The notes beneath the pieces were generated by a model. It ran no database searches. It had not been told where the DNA came from and worked only from the letters and a program-made list of their open reading frames with translations. A program made the position numbers and the translations under genes. This document shows positions 52,057-61,465 of a stretch of 64,000 nt of DNA, piece after piece; the first letter of the stretch is position 1; each line of letters opens with the position of its first letter. This DNA is from Cobetia sp. cqz5-12. GTDB taxonomy: Bacteria > Pseudomonadota > Gammaproteobacteria > Pseudomonadales > Halomonadaceae. The stretch covers positions 2,819,876-2,883,875 of the forward strand of contig NZ_CP044522.1 of assembly GCF_016495405.1 (NCBI RefSeq). The letters are read 5' to 3'.

Positions 52057-53730
52057 ATGACATCCATGTTGAAACCCCGCGTTCAAGTCCGTCAGAGACA
52101 ACGTCCGCCGCTGCACCTGCTACCGCTGGGTGGCTGCGGCGAGATCGGCATGAATCTGACGCTGTATGGTTATCAGGATCACTGGATTGCCGTGGATTGC
52201 GGCATGATGATTCGTCAGGACCTGCCAGAAGGTCCGTTGCAGGTACCCGATATCGAGTCCCTGGCAAGTCTGGGCATCAGCCCGCAGATGTTGGTGATCA
52301 CCCATGGCCACGAAGATCACATAGGCGCAGTCGCCTGGCTGTGGCCGAAATGGCGCTGCCCGATCATCGCAACGCCGTTGGCGGCTGGCCTGCTGCGTGC
52401 CAAGTTTGCCGAGCGCGAGCTGGAAACCTCCAGCCTGCAGATCATCGAGGTGGATGAAGGCTTCGAATCCGGTCCCTTCGCGCTGCGATTGTTGCCGCTA
52501 ACCCACTCCATTCCGGAAAGCTGCTCGTTGCTGATCGTCACGCCGGAATACCGCGTGATGCATACCGGCGACTGGAAGCTGGACCCGGAGCCGTTGATCG
52601 GCGAGCCCACTGATCCGGAGCGCTATCAGGCATTGGCACCGGTCGATCTGGTCGTCGGCGACTCCACCAATGCACCGCTGGCGGGTCATTCGCGCAGCGA
52701 GGGCGAGGTGGCACGTGCGCTGGAGAAGACGCTGGCCGGCTGTCGCGGACGCGTCGTCGTGACCTGCTTTGCCAGCAACCTGGCCCGCATACTGGCGCTG
52801 GGGCGCGCCGCCGCACGCAATGGCCGCCGCATCACGCTGCTGGGTCGCTCCATGGAGCGCATGGTGCGCGTCGCCCGCGGCCTCGGCTATCTGGAAGACT
52901 TCCCGCCGCTGGTACCGGTGAAGGATCTGGGCTATCTGCCCCCGGAAGAGGTCATGGTGATCGCCACCGGCAGTCAGGGCGAGCCGCGCGCCGCGCTGTC
53001 ACGCCTGGCCAATTCCCGCCATCCGGACTTCGAGCTGGCTGCCGGCGACACCGTGATCTTCTCTTCAAAGGCGATTCCCGGCAATGAGCTGGCCATCGGC
53101 AAGCTGCACAACGCGCTGACACGCCTTGGCGTCGGCATCATGGAAGAGAAGCAGTTCCCGGACCTGCACGCCTCCGGGCATCCGGCGCAGGAAGAACTGC
53201 GCACCTTCTATGGCTGGCTGAAACCGGTACGTCTGCTGCCGGTGCATGGCGAATATCGCCACCAGCTGGCTCATACCCAGGTGGCACAGTCCCTGGGCAT
53301 CGAGGCACCGCTGATTCCCGTCAATGGTGACGTGATTCGCCTCGATGCTCAGGGGCTGTCGGTGGAGAAACGCCTGACACTGCACGAACGCATCATCGAG
53401 CATGACAAGGTGCGTCCGCTGGATTCCATGGACCGCCGTGCCCGCGCGCGTCTCGGCCGGCATGGCAGCGTTTCGCTGGCATTGCCCGTCACGCTGCAGG
53501 AGGCAGGCTGGGTTCGCATTGGCCGCTTGATGCTGGATATCAGCGGTACCTCAAGCCTGGATGAAGACAGCTTCGCCGAGTGGCTGGATGACACCCTGGC
53601 AGGCCTAGATGCCAGCAATGAACGTGAACTCAAGCAGCAACTCGATGGTCGCATCAATCGCTGGCTGCGCAACCATCTGCGCCATGAGCCGGTGTTATTC
53701 CTGCATATCATGGCCATGAATCAGGAGTGA
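52057..53730 (+). CDS. RNase J-like metallo-beta-lactamase ribonuclease
   Basis: 557 residues. LPLGGCGEIGMNLTLY near the start, the zinc motif HGHEDH at 83-88, PLTHSIPESCSLLI, HTGDWKLDP, the beta-CASP region (VVVTCFASNLARI, GRSMERMV) and IATGSQGEPRAALSRL together with PVHGEYRHQLAH are all RNase J marks. RNase J is a 5'-3' exo- and endoribonuclease of RNA decay, common in Firmicutes and alphaproteobacteria. The C-terminal dimerisation domain is present. The gene appears monocistronic. The start at MTSMLK lacks a clear binding site, and MLKPR three codons on is an alternative. Confidence 0.9.
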   Translation: MTSMLKPRVQVRQRQRPPLHLLPLGGCGEIGMNLTLYGYQDHWIAVDCGMMIRQDLPEGPLQVPDIESLASLGISPQMLVITHGHEDHIGAVAWLWPKWRCPIIATPLAAGLLRAKFAERELETSSLQIIEVDEGFESGPFALRLLPLTHSIPESCSLLIVTPEYRVMHTGDWKLDPEPLIGEPTDPERYQALAPVDLVVGDSTNAPLAGHSRSEGEVARALEKTLAGCRGRVVVTCFASNLARILALGRAAARNGRRITLLGRSMERMVRVARGLGYLEDFPPLVPVKDLGYLPPEEVMVIATGSQGEPRAALSRLANSRHPDFELAAGDTVIFSSKAIPGNELAIGKLHNALTRLGVGIMEEKQFPDLHASGHPAQEELRTFYGWLKPVRLLPVHGEYRHQLAHTQVAQSLGIEAPLIPVNGDVIRLDAQGLSVEKRLTLHERIIEHDKVRPLDSMDRRARARLGRHGSVSLALPVTLQEAGWVRIGRLMLDISGTSSLDEDSFAEWLDDTLAGLDASNERELKQQLDGRINRWLRNHLRHEPVLFLHIMAMNQE

Positions 53731-53795
53731 GTGTCGCGCCATCACCGAAGTGATGGCCACCTTGAGCTCACTGCCCTGCACAAAGCGGTGCATGA

Positions 53796-53829
53796 AAAAG
53801 CCCGCCCGGGAAATACCGGGCGGGCTTTT
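53796..53829. terminator. Bidirectional terminator
   Basis: A 14-bp stem aaaagcccgcccgg/ccgggcgggctttt with a 6-base loop, between the RNase J-like gene and the converging H-NS-like gene. Confidence 0.85.
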
Positions 53830-53939
53830 CTGCTGCTGGGAGGCGCTCAGGGATTGGTGATGGCGACATTGCCGTCTTGCCGACTGGCAATCTCGATCTC
53901 AAGCGCTTCAGCCACCTCCATGGCGTCAGGCCGAAGGTC

Positions 53940-54224
53940 TCAAACGGACTTGTTCTTCGGCGGACGGCCACGACGCTTGGGCTGATCACTGACCAGATCA
54001 TCCACGGAAAGGCCAGCTTCGATCATCGCATCACGAATCTCGGCAAGCTTGCGCTCCTTGGCAATTTCTTCTTCGCGGCGCTGCTCATCTTCTTCGGCTT
54101 TCTGCTCGATCACCTCATTGATGACCTCGGAGAGCTTGTGCAGTTGTTCCATGGACAGCTGACGCGCTGCTGCACGAGCAACATTCTTGTTACGAGCGAT
54201 CTTTTCGAGAGAATCGGCTGTCAT
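53940..54224 (-). CDS. Small H-NS-like protein with C-terminal AT-hook
   Basis: 94 residues. Residues 1-78 are helical and charged. RKLAEIRDAMIEAGLSVDDL at 58-77 aligns by eye with the H-NS oligomerisation region ([20 protein letters not shown]), and a coiled-coil segment rich in Glu/Lys/Arg lies at 25-60. Instead of the H-NS DNA-binding domain, the protein ends in KRRGRPPK at 83-90, a textbook AT-hook core (RGRP) for the minor groove of AT-rich DNA. The ATG at 54224 follows GGAGG at seven bases. It sits between the RNase J-like gene and moaA with its own leader. The function (silencing or architecture) is inferred. It may also pair with other H-NS-type proteins. Confidence 0.75.
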   Translation of the reverse strand: MTADSLEKIARNKNVARAAARQLSMEQLHKLSEVINEVIEQKAEEDEQRREEEIAKERKLAEIRDAMIEAGLSVDDLVSDQPKRRGRPPKNKSV

Positions 54225-54370
54225 TTCGCTACCTCCACCATATGCACTGAGCTGGAATCCCTGCGAGTCATCGCATTGGATGTGATAATGCAGCAAAGTA
54301 TAAGCGCTAAATATGAACTAACAAGCCTTGTCAAAAGCAAGGCAGTGTTTCCATAGGATAGACCAACAAA

Positions 54371-54392
54371 AACCCCGCTTGATAGCGGGGTT
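54371..54392 (-). terminator. moaA terminator
   Basis: A 9-bp stem aaccccgct/agcggggtt; the minus strand continues with a run of T (tttttgttgg). It lies 72 bases past the moaA stop. Confidence 0.8.
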
Positions 54393-54464
54393 CTTGTGAG
54401 CGCCTGTGAGTTATCCAGGATGGCTCGATCACCATGAGCGCCCTGACTGATGACGAAAAAGGAC

Positions 54465-55454
54465 TCAGCCTCCCGTCATGTTCATGAAGCGAACGATCTG
54501 GACATCGCCATCCGTCGTGAAGTGATGACGTTCGGGCTTGAGGTGCATGGCATCGATGATCGCGGCCTTGAGTGGCTCGATGTCACCCGGGTGACGACGC
54601 ATGATGTCACGCAGATCTAGCGAGTGCTCATTGCCAAGACACAGCAACAGCCGCCCTTCCACCGTGACGCGAACACGGTTGCAGGTCGAGCAGAAGTTAT
54701 GACTGTGCGGTGAGATGAATCCCACCCGTGATTCGCTGTCCGCCATGCGGAAATAGCGCGCCGGCCCCAGGCTGTCTTCCAGCGTCGGAATCAGCGGATA
54801 ACGCGTCTCGATGCGCGCCTGGACATCATCACTGGAGCAGAAGGTCTCCTCACGACCGTGATCCGAGACCTGACCCAGCGGCATCTCTTCGATGAAGCTG
54901 ATGTCCAGCCCTTCCTCGCGCGCAAATTCGACCAGCGACACCACTTCGTGGTCATTGCGCCCTTTCAGCACTACCGCATTGAGCTTGATGCGGAAACCTT
55001 CCTCGCGCGCAGCACGGATGCCGGCGATCACCTTGTCCAGGTCGCCGGTACGCGTCAGCGCCTTGAAGCGCTCCGGGTCCAGAGAATCAAGGCTGATATT
55101 CAGCCGTGACATGCCGGCGGCCTTCAGCTGCGCGGCGTGCTTGGCAAGCCCAGCGCCGTTGGTGGTCATCGAGAAGTCCTTGAGCCCCTCGAGCGCGCCG
55201 ATTTCATCGACCAGCTTGCCGATATCACGCCGCACCAGCGGCTCCCCGCCGGTCAGGCGAATCTTCTCGACTCCCAATTCCACGAAGGCACGCGCCAGCA
55301 ACGCGATCTCTTCGAGGCTCAAGACCTCGTCACGCGGCAGAAAGGTCATCTCTTCGCTCATGCAATAGACGCAGCGAAAGTCACAGCGGTCCGTCACTGA
55401 CAGGCGAACATAGCGGATGCGACGACCGAAGTCATCGACCAGGGTTTCCATCAT
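54465..55454 (-). CDS. moaA: GTP 3',8-cyclase MoaA
   Basis: 329 residues. A radical-SAM enzyme that, with MoaC, turns GTP into cyclic pyranopterin monophosphate, the first step of molybdenum-cofactor synthesis. The SAM cluster motif CDFRCVYC is at about 24-31, and [12 protein letters not shown] follows. The second 4Fe-4S site is [18 protein letters not shown] (CX2CX13C). The C-terminus is NMTGG, the double glycine needed for activity. Two adjacent ATG codons overlap the moaE stop, and GGAG suits the second (55451) slightly better. It is last in the minus-strand moa genes. Confidence 0.95.
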   Translation of the reverse strand: MMETLVDDFGRRIRYVRLSVTDRCDFRCVYCMSEEMTFLPRDEVLSLEEIALLARAFVELGVEKIRLTGGEPLVRRDIGKLVDEIGALEGLKDFSMTTNGAGLAKHAAQLKAAGMSRLNISLDSLDPERFKALTRTGDLDKVIAGIRAAREEGFRIKLNAVVLKGRNDHEVVSLVEFAREEGLDISFIEEMPLGQVSDHGREETFCSSDDVQARIETRYPLIPTLEDSLGPARYFRMADSESRVGFISPHSHNFCSTCNRVRVTVEGRLLLCLGNEHSLDLRDIMRRHPGDIEPLKAAIIDAMHLKPERHHFTTDGDVQIVRFMNMTGG

Positions 55455-56071
55455 GACTCTCCCGAAAACTTGGGTGTTGCCAGCGCTGATTGTCGCTCTT
55501 CGCGGCTGGCCTCGGCCAATGAGTCATCAGCCTTCTGTTGCTCAGCAAAGGGGGTTACCGATCCACCCTCTGCCATCACCGCAGACTCTGGATGCCAGCG
55601 CTCGAGTGCCTCGCGATCGCTCGAGCGTTCCCGTACCCAATAATCTCCTGTGGCGGTGTGCTCCTTTTTCCAGAAAGGTGCCCGCGACTTGAGATGGTCC
55701 ATCAGGAAGTCACAGCCGGCAAAGGCTGCCTGACGATGCGCACTGGCGACCAGTACCAGCACGATATTGTCGCCGGGCTCGAGCCGTCCGACACGGTGAA
55801 TGATGCGCACCCCGGTGAGCGGGAAGCGCTCGCGCGCCTCTGTGATCAGACGTTCGAGGCTACGCTCCGTCATGCCGGGATAGTGTTCCAGCGTCAGCGC
55901 GACGACATCCGGTCGCTGGTTGAAATCACGCACCAGCCCCGTGAAGGACACCACGGCACCGATATCGCCGCGCCCACGCGTCAGGACGTCCTGCTCGACA
56001 CGCAGATCAAAATCGCTGGCCTGAATGCTGACCGAAAAGGCCTGCGCGGCTTCGTTTGCGACCTGGGTCAT
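55451..56071 (-). CDS. moaE: Molybdopterin synthase large subunit MoaE
   Basis: 206 residues, some 50 longer than E. coli MoaE (150). MoaE binds cyclic pyranopterin monophosphate and receives two sulfurs from thiocarboxylated MoaD. Marks are [48 protein letters not shown], and FKKEHT-type [14 protein letters not shown] with catalytic lysines. The extra C-terminal tail (from about 155) is polar and low in complexity. It starts one base after the moaC-moaD fusion and overlaps moaA, so the three are translated as a unit. Confidence 0.94.
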   Translation of the reverse strand: MTQVANEAAQAFSVSIQASDFDLRVEQDVLTRGRGDIGAVVSFTGLVRDFNQRPDVVALTLEHYPGMTERSLERLITEARERFPLTGVRIIHRVGRLEPGDNIVLVLVASAHRQAAFAGCDFLMDHLKSRAPFWKKEHTATGDYWVRERSSDREALERWHPESAVMAEGGSVTPFAEQQKADDSLAEASREERQSALATPKFSGES

Positions 56072-56072
56072 G

Positions 56073-56936
56073 TCAGCCCCCCGTCACCGGTGGGAAGAAG
56101 GCGACTTCATCACCGGCATTCAGTGGGTGGTCATCGCGCACCATGTCCTGATTGACGGCGCAAAGCACGCGAGTGTCATTGAGCGCTTCAAGCTGCGGAT
56201 CACGCAGCGCCAAGGTGCGCTTCAGGCCCCCGACCGTCGCTTGGGACAGCGTCGTCAGGTTCAGCGCCAGGCTATCGAGGTCCAGACGTTCCCGCAGTTC
56301 CGCCAGGAAGAGAACCCGCACGGTGGCATCGCCGCGTGCCGCCGGAGCGGCCTGTCCCGCTGTCGCTTCGATAGGCTCAGCTGTTGCAGCACGGCTTGGT
56401 TCGGCCCAGCTTGATTCAGTCCGGCTTGGCTCAACCGGCGTCTGCTCGACAGCGGCGGCCTCCTCCGGGCGCTGCCAGTCACCACTCTTGCCGCCGGTCT
56501 TGGTCTCGAGCTGGATATCGCCGATCACGATACCCTTGTCGACCGCCTTGCACATGTCATAGAGCGTCAAGGCCGCCACCGAGGCCGCCGTCAGCGCCTC
56601 CATCTCGACACCGGTACGCCCATTGAGGCGACACAGCACCTGAATTTCCACGCAGCTGTTGGCGCTGTCCAGCGTGAAGTCGACCGTCACCTTGGAGAGC
56701 ATCAAGGCATGACAGAGCGGAATCAGCTCATGAGTGCGCTTGGCCGCCTGGATACCGGCAATACGCGCCGTCGCCAGCACATCCCCTTTGGGCAGGCCAC
56801 CTTCGGCGAGCAGTGCGAGCGTGGCAGGCAGCATGCTGACGCGTGCGCTGGCTCGCGCCTCGCGGCGGGTTTCCTGCTTGTCCGCAACATCCACCATATG
56901 GGCTTCGCCGCGTGCGTTGAGATGAGTAAGGCTCAT
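56073..56936 (-). CDS. moaCD: MoaC-MoaD fusion protein
   Basis: 287 residues in one uninterrupted frame. Residues 1 to about 158 are MoaC (cyclic pyranopterin monophosphate synthase) with [14 protein letters not shown], the catalytic region [28 protein letters not shown] and [11 protein letters not shown]. About 45 Ala/Glu/Pro/Ser-rich residues form a linker with a short repeat ([14 protein letters not shown]). Residues 204-287 are MoaD, a ubiquitin-like sulfur carrier: [15 protein letters not shown] and the obligatory free C-terminal double glycine in FFPPVTGG. MoaC acts before MoaD/MoaE, so two steps of one pathway are physically joined. The start at MSLTHL has a poor binding site. Confidence 0.92.
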   Translation of the reverse strand: MSLTHLNARGEAHMVDVADKQETRREARASARVSMLPATLALLAEGGLPKGDVLATARIAGIQAAKRTHELIPLCHALMLSKVTVDFTLDSANSCVEIQVLCRLNGRTGVEMEALTAASVAALTLYDMCKAVDKGIVIGDIQLETKTGGKSGDWQRPEEAAAVEQTPVEPSRTESSWAEPSRAATAEPIEATAGQAAPAARGDATVRVLFLAELRERLDLDSLALNLTTLSQATVGGLKRTLALRDPQLEALNDTRVLCAVNQDMVRDDHPLNAGDEVAFFPPVTGG

Positions 56937-57099
56937 GAGCTGTCTCGTATCCGTATCGGGTGCGCCTGACTGGCGGCAATCTCAGAAATACCAAAGCCTG
57001 AAGAAACAGGCAGGCAAGCCCTGATGGACAGGACTGGCCAATAAATTAGCAGACTATCTTTTCATGAATCAGCTGGCGTGACCACTGTGCGGGCATCGC

Positions 57100-58551
57100 C
57101 TAGACGATGCCTCGACTGCCCAGCCACTGCACCATGACCGGCTCGCCGGCGTGAAGCGTAGCGCAGCCGGCGGGAATCTCGATCAGGCATTCGGCCAGCA
57201 ACATCGAGGTCAGAATACCCGAGCCCTGCCGCCCCGTGGTCATCACCACCTGCCGCCCCTGATCATCCAGCACGATCTGCCCGCGATGATAATCGACACG
57301 CTCGGCACGTGAGCGCAGCGTCTCGCCGGCGATCAGCTGCAGGCGCGGGGCTTGCCACTGCGCCAGCGTCGTCGCGGAGGCGTTCGCCTCACCCTTCGCC
57401 AACCGCTGCTGGCCCGACAACAGGCGCAGCGCGGGCAGCACGAACTGCAGGAAGGTGACCATGGTCGCCACCGGATTGCCCGGCAAGCCGAAGAACGGCA
57501 CCTGGCCAGATGACGACTCGGTGCCGGCGGGAGTGGCACGCAACATGCCGAACGCCAGCGGGCGCCCCGGACGCATGGCGATGCGCCACAGCGCGAGTTC
57601 ACCACAGGCAGCGAGGGCACTGCGCACATGATCGGCCTCGCCCACCGACACGCCGCCGGAGGTGATGACCATGTCGGCACGCGTCGCGGCATCATGCAGG
57701 GCAGCACTCACGCTCGCCTCGTCATCGCTCAGGATGCCAAGATCCAGCACCTCGATGCCCTGATCGCGCAGCAGCGCCACGAGGCTGAAGCGATTGGCGT
57801 CATAGATGCCGCCAGCCGGCAGCGTCTCGCCGGGGGCCGTGACCTCGTCACCGGTGGAGAAGACCGCCACCGTCAGTGGCCGATAGACGGCGACCTCAGC
57901 GAGTCCGAGCGACGCCAGCACACCCACGGCGGCAGGCGTCAGCCACTGGCCCGGCGCCATCACATGGCTGCCGCGCGCGATATCCTCTCCGGCCTGACGC
58001 ACGTTCTGGCCACGGCGAATGCTGGTCACGCCCTCGATCACCACCCGCTCGCCTGCTTCGCTCTCAATCAAGCCCTCGCCCTGCCCTTCATCCCTTCCCT
58101 CGCTCTGCGCGGAGTGATACTCGAGCTGCTCCTGCATGACGACGGTGTCGGCGCCTGTGGGCAGAGCCGCGCCAGTCGTGATGCGCATGGCCTCCCCCGC
58201 GGCGAGCGCCCGGCCCGTCCAGGGATGGCCCGCCAGCGAGCTGCCGATTACGCTCAGCTGGCAGCGATTGCTCAATTCGCCACGATCGCTCAGAGGCTCG
58301 CCGCTCTCCGCGTCTGGCAATGAAGCCCGCGCCATCGCGATGCCGTCCATCGCCGCGTTGGTCTGTGCCGGGACATCCAGCGGCGAGATGACCATCTCGG
58401 CGAGCACACGTCCGGGCGCCTGCGCCAGGGGGACACGTTCGCTGCGTGGCGTGCGCATCACGCCCACCAGGCTCTCTCCCAGCACGCTCAAGGCTTCATC
58501 GACACTCAGCATGCGCTCGCCGAAACGTGGATCGAAACACGACAGACTCAT
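57100..58551 (-). CDS. moeA: Molybdopterin molybdotransferase MoeA
   Basis: 483 residues, longer than E. coli MoeA (411) because of inserts in domain II (about 85-100 and 145-165, the latter acidic). MoeA inserts molybdate into adenylylated molybdopterin. DEALSVLGE, PAQTNAAMDGIAMA, GQNVRQAGEDI, VFSTGDEV, GGIYDANRF, TSGGVSVGEADHV, MRPGRPLAFG and GLPGNPVATMVTF are all present. The ATG overlaps the mobB stop (ATGA) and has GAGG at six to seven bases. 163 bases without a gene separate it from the moaC-moaD fusion. Confidence 0.94.
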   Translation of the reverse strand: MSLSCFDPRFGERMLSVDEALSVLGESLVGVMRTPRSERVPLAQAPGRVLAEMVISPLDVPAQTNAAMDGIAMARASLPDAESGEPLSDRGELSNRCQLSVIGSSLAGHPWTGRALAAGEAMRITTGAALPTGADTVVMQEQLEYHSAQSEGRDEGQGEGLIESEAGERVVIEGVTSIRRGQNVRQAGEDIARGSHVMAPGQWLTPAAVGVLASLGLAEVAVYRPLTVAVFSTGDEVTAPGETLPAGGIYDANRFSLVALLRDQGIEVLDLGILSDDEASVSAALHDAATRADMVITSGGVSVGEADHVRSALAACGELALWRIAMRPGRPLAFGMLRATPAGTESSSGQVPFFGLPGNPVATMVTFLQFVLPALRLLSGQQRLAKGEANASATTLAQWQAPRLQLIAGETLRSRAERVDYHRGQIVLDDQGRQVVMTTGRQGSGILTSMLLAECLIEIPAGCATLHAGEPVMVQWLGSRGIV

Positions 58552-59264
58552 GCGCCCACCTCGCCACGCGGCTTGCCGCCTTCCAGACGCCAGTGCACCG
58601 GCCAGGCGGCGATCCAGGCGGCCAGCGCCTGAGGATCGTCAAGATCCAGCCGCTTGAGGTCCTGCGGCACATCCTCACGAGTCGGCAGCTGCGCCGCCGG
58701 TGTCGCCAGCGCATGAATCCAGGGGTCCTCCGGGGCTCTCAGCGGCTTGCCTACGGCCTCGCGGTACAGTTCAAGCTTGGGCAGCGGCCACTGCTTGAAG
58801 CCCTCGACCAGAATCAGGTCCACCTCCAGCCCCTCGAGCTGCGCCACCAGCTGTTCCAGATCGGCCTCCGCCTGGTCCGGCGTCTCCATCATCAGCGCAA
58901 AGCGCTTAGCAGATGCCACCAGCATCGGCACGGCACCGGCCGTTCGCAGACGATGGCTGTCCTTGCCCGGCGTATCGACATCGAAGGCATGATGCGCATG
59001 CTTGATCACGGCGACGCGGAGGCCGCGCGCGCTCAACTCGGGCAGCAGCTGCTCGAGCAGCGTGGTCTTGCCGGTGCCGCTCCAGGCCGCGATGCCCAGC
59101 AGCGGACACGCTGACGCCGCCAGACGTGCCTGCCAGGCGGGCGACATCCCGACCTCATGAGAAATATCACCACGCGACGTGGGAGCATCACTGCGGGGGG
59201 AGGAATGTTCAGCACTGACAGCGGTATCAGCACGCTGGTCAGTCGTGGAGGAAGACTCAGGCAT
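58548..59264 (-). CDS. mobB: MobB, molybdopterin-guanine dinucleotide accessory GTPase
   Basis: 238 residues. The core begins near residue 50 after a Ser/Thr-rich extension. The P-loop GIAAWSGTGKTTLLEQLLP, VIKHAHHAFDVDTPGKDSHRLRTAGA and LILVEGFKQWPLPKLEL identify MobB, a GTP-binding helper of MobA. The ATG at 59264 has only AGAGA upstream; a later ATG at 59147 is possible and would still include the whole P-loop. It is translationally coupled to moeA. The final 60 residues (DLDDPQALAAWIAAWPVHW) are outside the usual domain. Confidence 0.92.
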   Translation of the reverse strand: MPESSSTTDQRADTAVSAEHSSPRSDAPTSRGDISHEVGMSPAWQARLAASACPLLGIAAWSGTGKTTLLEQLLPELSARGLRVAVIKHAHHAFDVDTPGKDSHRLRTAGAVPMLVASAKRFALMMETPDQAEADLEQLVAQLEGLEVDLILVEGFKQWPLPKLELYREAVGKPLRAPEDPWIHALATPAAQLPTREDVPQDLKRLDLDDPQALAAWIAAWPVHWRLEGGKPRGEVGA

Positions 59265-59663
59265 GAAGGTTCTCTTGGTGATTCCGGCGTATGGCGGCCT
59301 ATCGACGGGTTCACCGCAGCGCTCCCGCGCCCGCAAGGGAAAAGATGACGATGACTGCTGCGGGCTGAGCGGATGCCATGAAGGTGAACACGCATGGCGC
59401 TCATTTCAATGGGGAACGGCTCGACATGAACAAGGGTTCAATGGGGGCAACGACGCTGAGTGGCAAGATACCCGCCAGAACCGCCAGACACGACACGTGA
59501 AAGGTGCAACCCCAAGGCCATCAAATCCTGACAGGCAAAGACAATAAGCCGCCAGACTCCTGAAGAGACGCTCCCGGCGATGACTACTTGCATCACAATG
59601 ACACACCTTGGGCGTGCAAGCGGGAACGGATGACACGCTAGGAACGTCAGGAATGAAGCGCGC
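59265..59663. other. Gap between mobA stop and mobB start
   Basis: 399 bases with no convincing gene, terminator or operator. It must hold the mobB-moeA promoter if that pair is transcribed separately. Confidence 0.4.
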
Positions 59664-60380
59664 TCAGCGCGAGCCGGCTTCCATCTCACGGCATTCTTCA
59701 AGGGTATTGAGGTTGGCGAAGTCCTGCTCGCTGCCCGCCTGCACCTTGAGCCAGACATGCTGATCGAACCAGCGGTCGATCTTGCGCTCGCCAGCGGCCA
59801 GCGCCGCCTGCAGAGACGGCAGCAGGCCACGATGCATGAGACAGATCACCGGATGGTAACGAAACTCGTCTGCCGCCACGGCCAGCAGCGCGGGCCCGGC
59901 ATCGACCGCGTGACCGCCCTCGACACTGAAGCCTTCCAGCTGATCGCCGTTGGCCTGGTCGATCAACGCCACGCTCAGCGTTTCGACCAGTTCATTGGGC
60001 AGATGCGGCACATCGCAGGCTACCATCATCACCCAGGGCGTCCGCGCTGCCGCCAGCGCACTGGCCATGCCCATCAGGGGACCGTGGTAGCCCTGCTCGC
60101 TGTCTTCGACCAGTGGATGCCCATAGGCGGCATACTCGGAGTGCGAGCGGTTGGCATTGATCAGCAGCTCGCCCACCTGAGGGGTCAGCCGCGCCAGTAC
60201 ATGCGCCACCAGCGGCACCTCATTGAGCGTGACCAGCCCCTTGTCGACGCCACCCATGCGCCGCGCCTGGCCGCCGGCCAGCACCACCCCGGTGATATTG
60301 GCAGACGTGAGCGAGGCCTTGAGCTGCTCGGCATCGCTCGGCAGTGGCATGGCGTCAGAGGTGTGATTGGAGCTCGGCAT
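59664..60380 (-). CDS. mobA: Molybdenum cofactor guanylyltransferase MobA
   Basis: 238 residues. MobA attaches GMP to molybdopterin to form the bis-MGD cofactor used by nitrate, formate and DMSO-type enzymes. The nucleotide-binding VLAGGQARRMGGVDKGL is near residue 35, followed by INANRSHSEYAAYG, ACDVPHLPNELV and the typical FANLNTLEE at the end. The first 25 residues are extra. The ATG at 60380 was preferred over 60350, though neither has a strong binding site. Its presence implies that the cell makes bis-MGD enzymes. Confidence 0.93.
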   Translation of the reverse strand: MPSSNHTSDAMPLPSDAEQLKASLTSANITGVVLAGGQARRMGGVDKGLVTLNEVPLVAHVLARLTPQVGELLINANRSHSEYAAYGHPLVEDSEQGYHGPLMGMASALAAARTPWVMMVACDVPHLPNELVETLSVALIDQANGDQLEGFSVEGGHAVDAGPALLAVAADEFRYHPVICLMHRGLLPSLQAALAAGERKIDRWFDQHVWLKVQAGSEQDFANLNTLEECREMEAGSR

Positions 60381-60532
60381 GAAGGCGTATCCCGGTCGAG
60401 TGCGCAAAGGCGCAGGTAATATCATGCAGCAGGGCCGCTGGCAGGGCATCCAGTGCAAGCGGCTGATGAACAGGGCTTTCTCAGCTCTGAAGCTTGAGGC
60501 GCCTAGCCGAAGGCTCAGCTATTGAAGGCAAC

Positions 60533-61348
60533 TCAGCCCGCTGAGGGCTCAGTGTGCAGGCTGGCAGCGCTCAGCGTCCAGCGCTCACTCGAGCCCTGAC
60601 TCAAGGCATTGTCCTGATGTGAGGACAGGATCACCGCACACCCCTGCTGGCACATCTGCTCCAGTCGCAGCGCCAACTGCTCGACAGCGGCCTGGTCCAG
60701 ATTGGCGGCAGGCTCATCCAGCAACAGCACCGGCGGACGCGACAACCAGGCGCGCGCCAATGCCAGTCGCGCTCGCTCGCCACCCGACAGGGAGCGGGCC
60801 GGCTGACGGGCCTGATCGCTCAGCCCGCTCCAGCGCAGCATCTCCTCGACCTGATCACGCTGCTGCCCGGCAGAGCCGCTCTCGGGTTGCCAGCGAGCCG
60901 CCAGCACCAGATTGCCGGCCACGCTGGTATCGAACAGATACGGCTGCTGATGCAGGTAGCGCACCGGATGAGCGTCACGGGTCTGCCATTCAAGCTTGCC
61001 GCCGGTCGCTGACTGCATGCCGGCCAGCACGCGCAGCAGCGTGGTCTTGCCGCTACCGTTGTCACCCTTGAGGTGCACCCAGCCGGACGCTGGGGTCGGT
61101 ACCCAATCCAGCGCCGCCACATGCCATAACAGGCGCCCTTGCGCCTCGACGCCCTCGCCGGAGACTTGCGCCGCAGACGGCAAGCGATATTCGAGGCCAC
61201 GCACGCGCAACAGGGGAGCAACGCTTGCGTCAGCATCAAGTGCCCGGGCAACAGACGGCGAGGCTTGCGCGAAGCCAGCCCCCGTCACCGGGCTGGAGGG
61301 GTCGCCCGGGGGAACAGACGAGGACGAAGAACTAGGGGGGAACATCAT
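60533..61348 (-). CDS. tupC: Tungstate ABC transporter ATP-binding protein
   Basis: 271 residues. ABC ATPase: Walker A GDNGSGKTT near residue 94, Q-loop YLHQQPYLFDTS, signature LSGGERARLALARAW, Walker B VLLLDEPAANLD and switch SSHQD. The first 45 residues are low-complexity Ser/Pro/Ala and probably unstructured, so the true start may be later. It follows tupB after 117 bases on the same strand. Assignment as tungstate-specific comes from tupA and tupB; molybdate uptake cannot be excluded. Confidence 0.85.
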   Translation of the reverse strand: MMFPPSSSSSSVPPGDPSSPVTGAGFAQASPSVARALDADASVAPLLRVRGLEYRLPSAAQVSGEGVEAQGRLLWHVAALDWVPTPASGWVHLKGDNGSGKTTLLRVLAGMQSATGGKLEWQTRDAHPVRYLHQQPYLFDTSVAGNLVLAARWQPESGSAGQQRDQVEEMLRWSGLSDQARQPARSLSGGERARLALARAWLSRPPVLLLDEPAANLDQAAVEQLALRLEQMCQQGCAVILSSHQDNALSQGSSERWTLSAASLHTEPSAG

Positions 61349-61465
61349 GACTCCATACGACGATTCAGCCTGACGCGATCAGTGCTGGCGTGTGCTTGTC
61401 TCAACGGGTTGGCAGGCGGCTTTCATACTGGGGGAGCAGAACGCGACTGGCGGCGGGGCCTGAGG

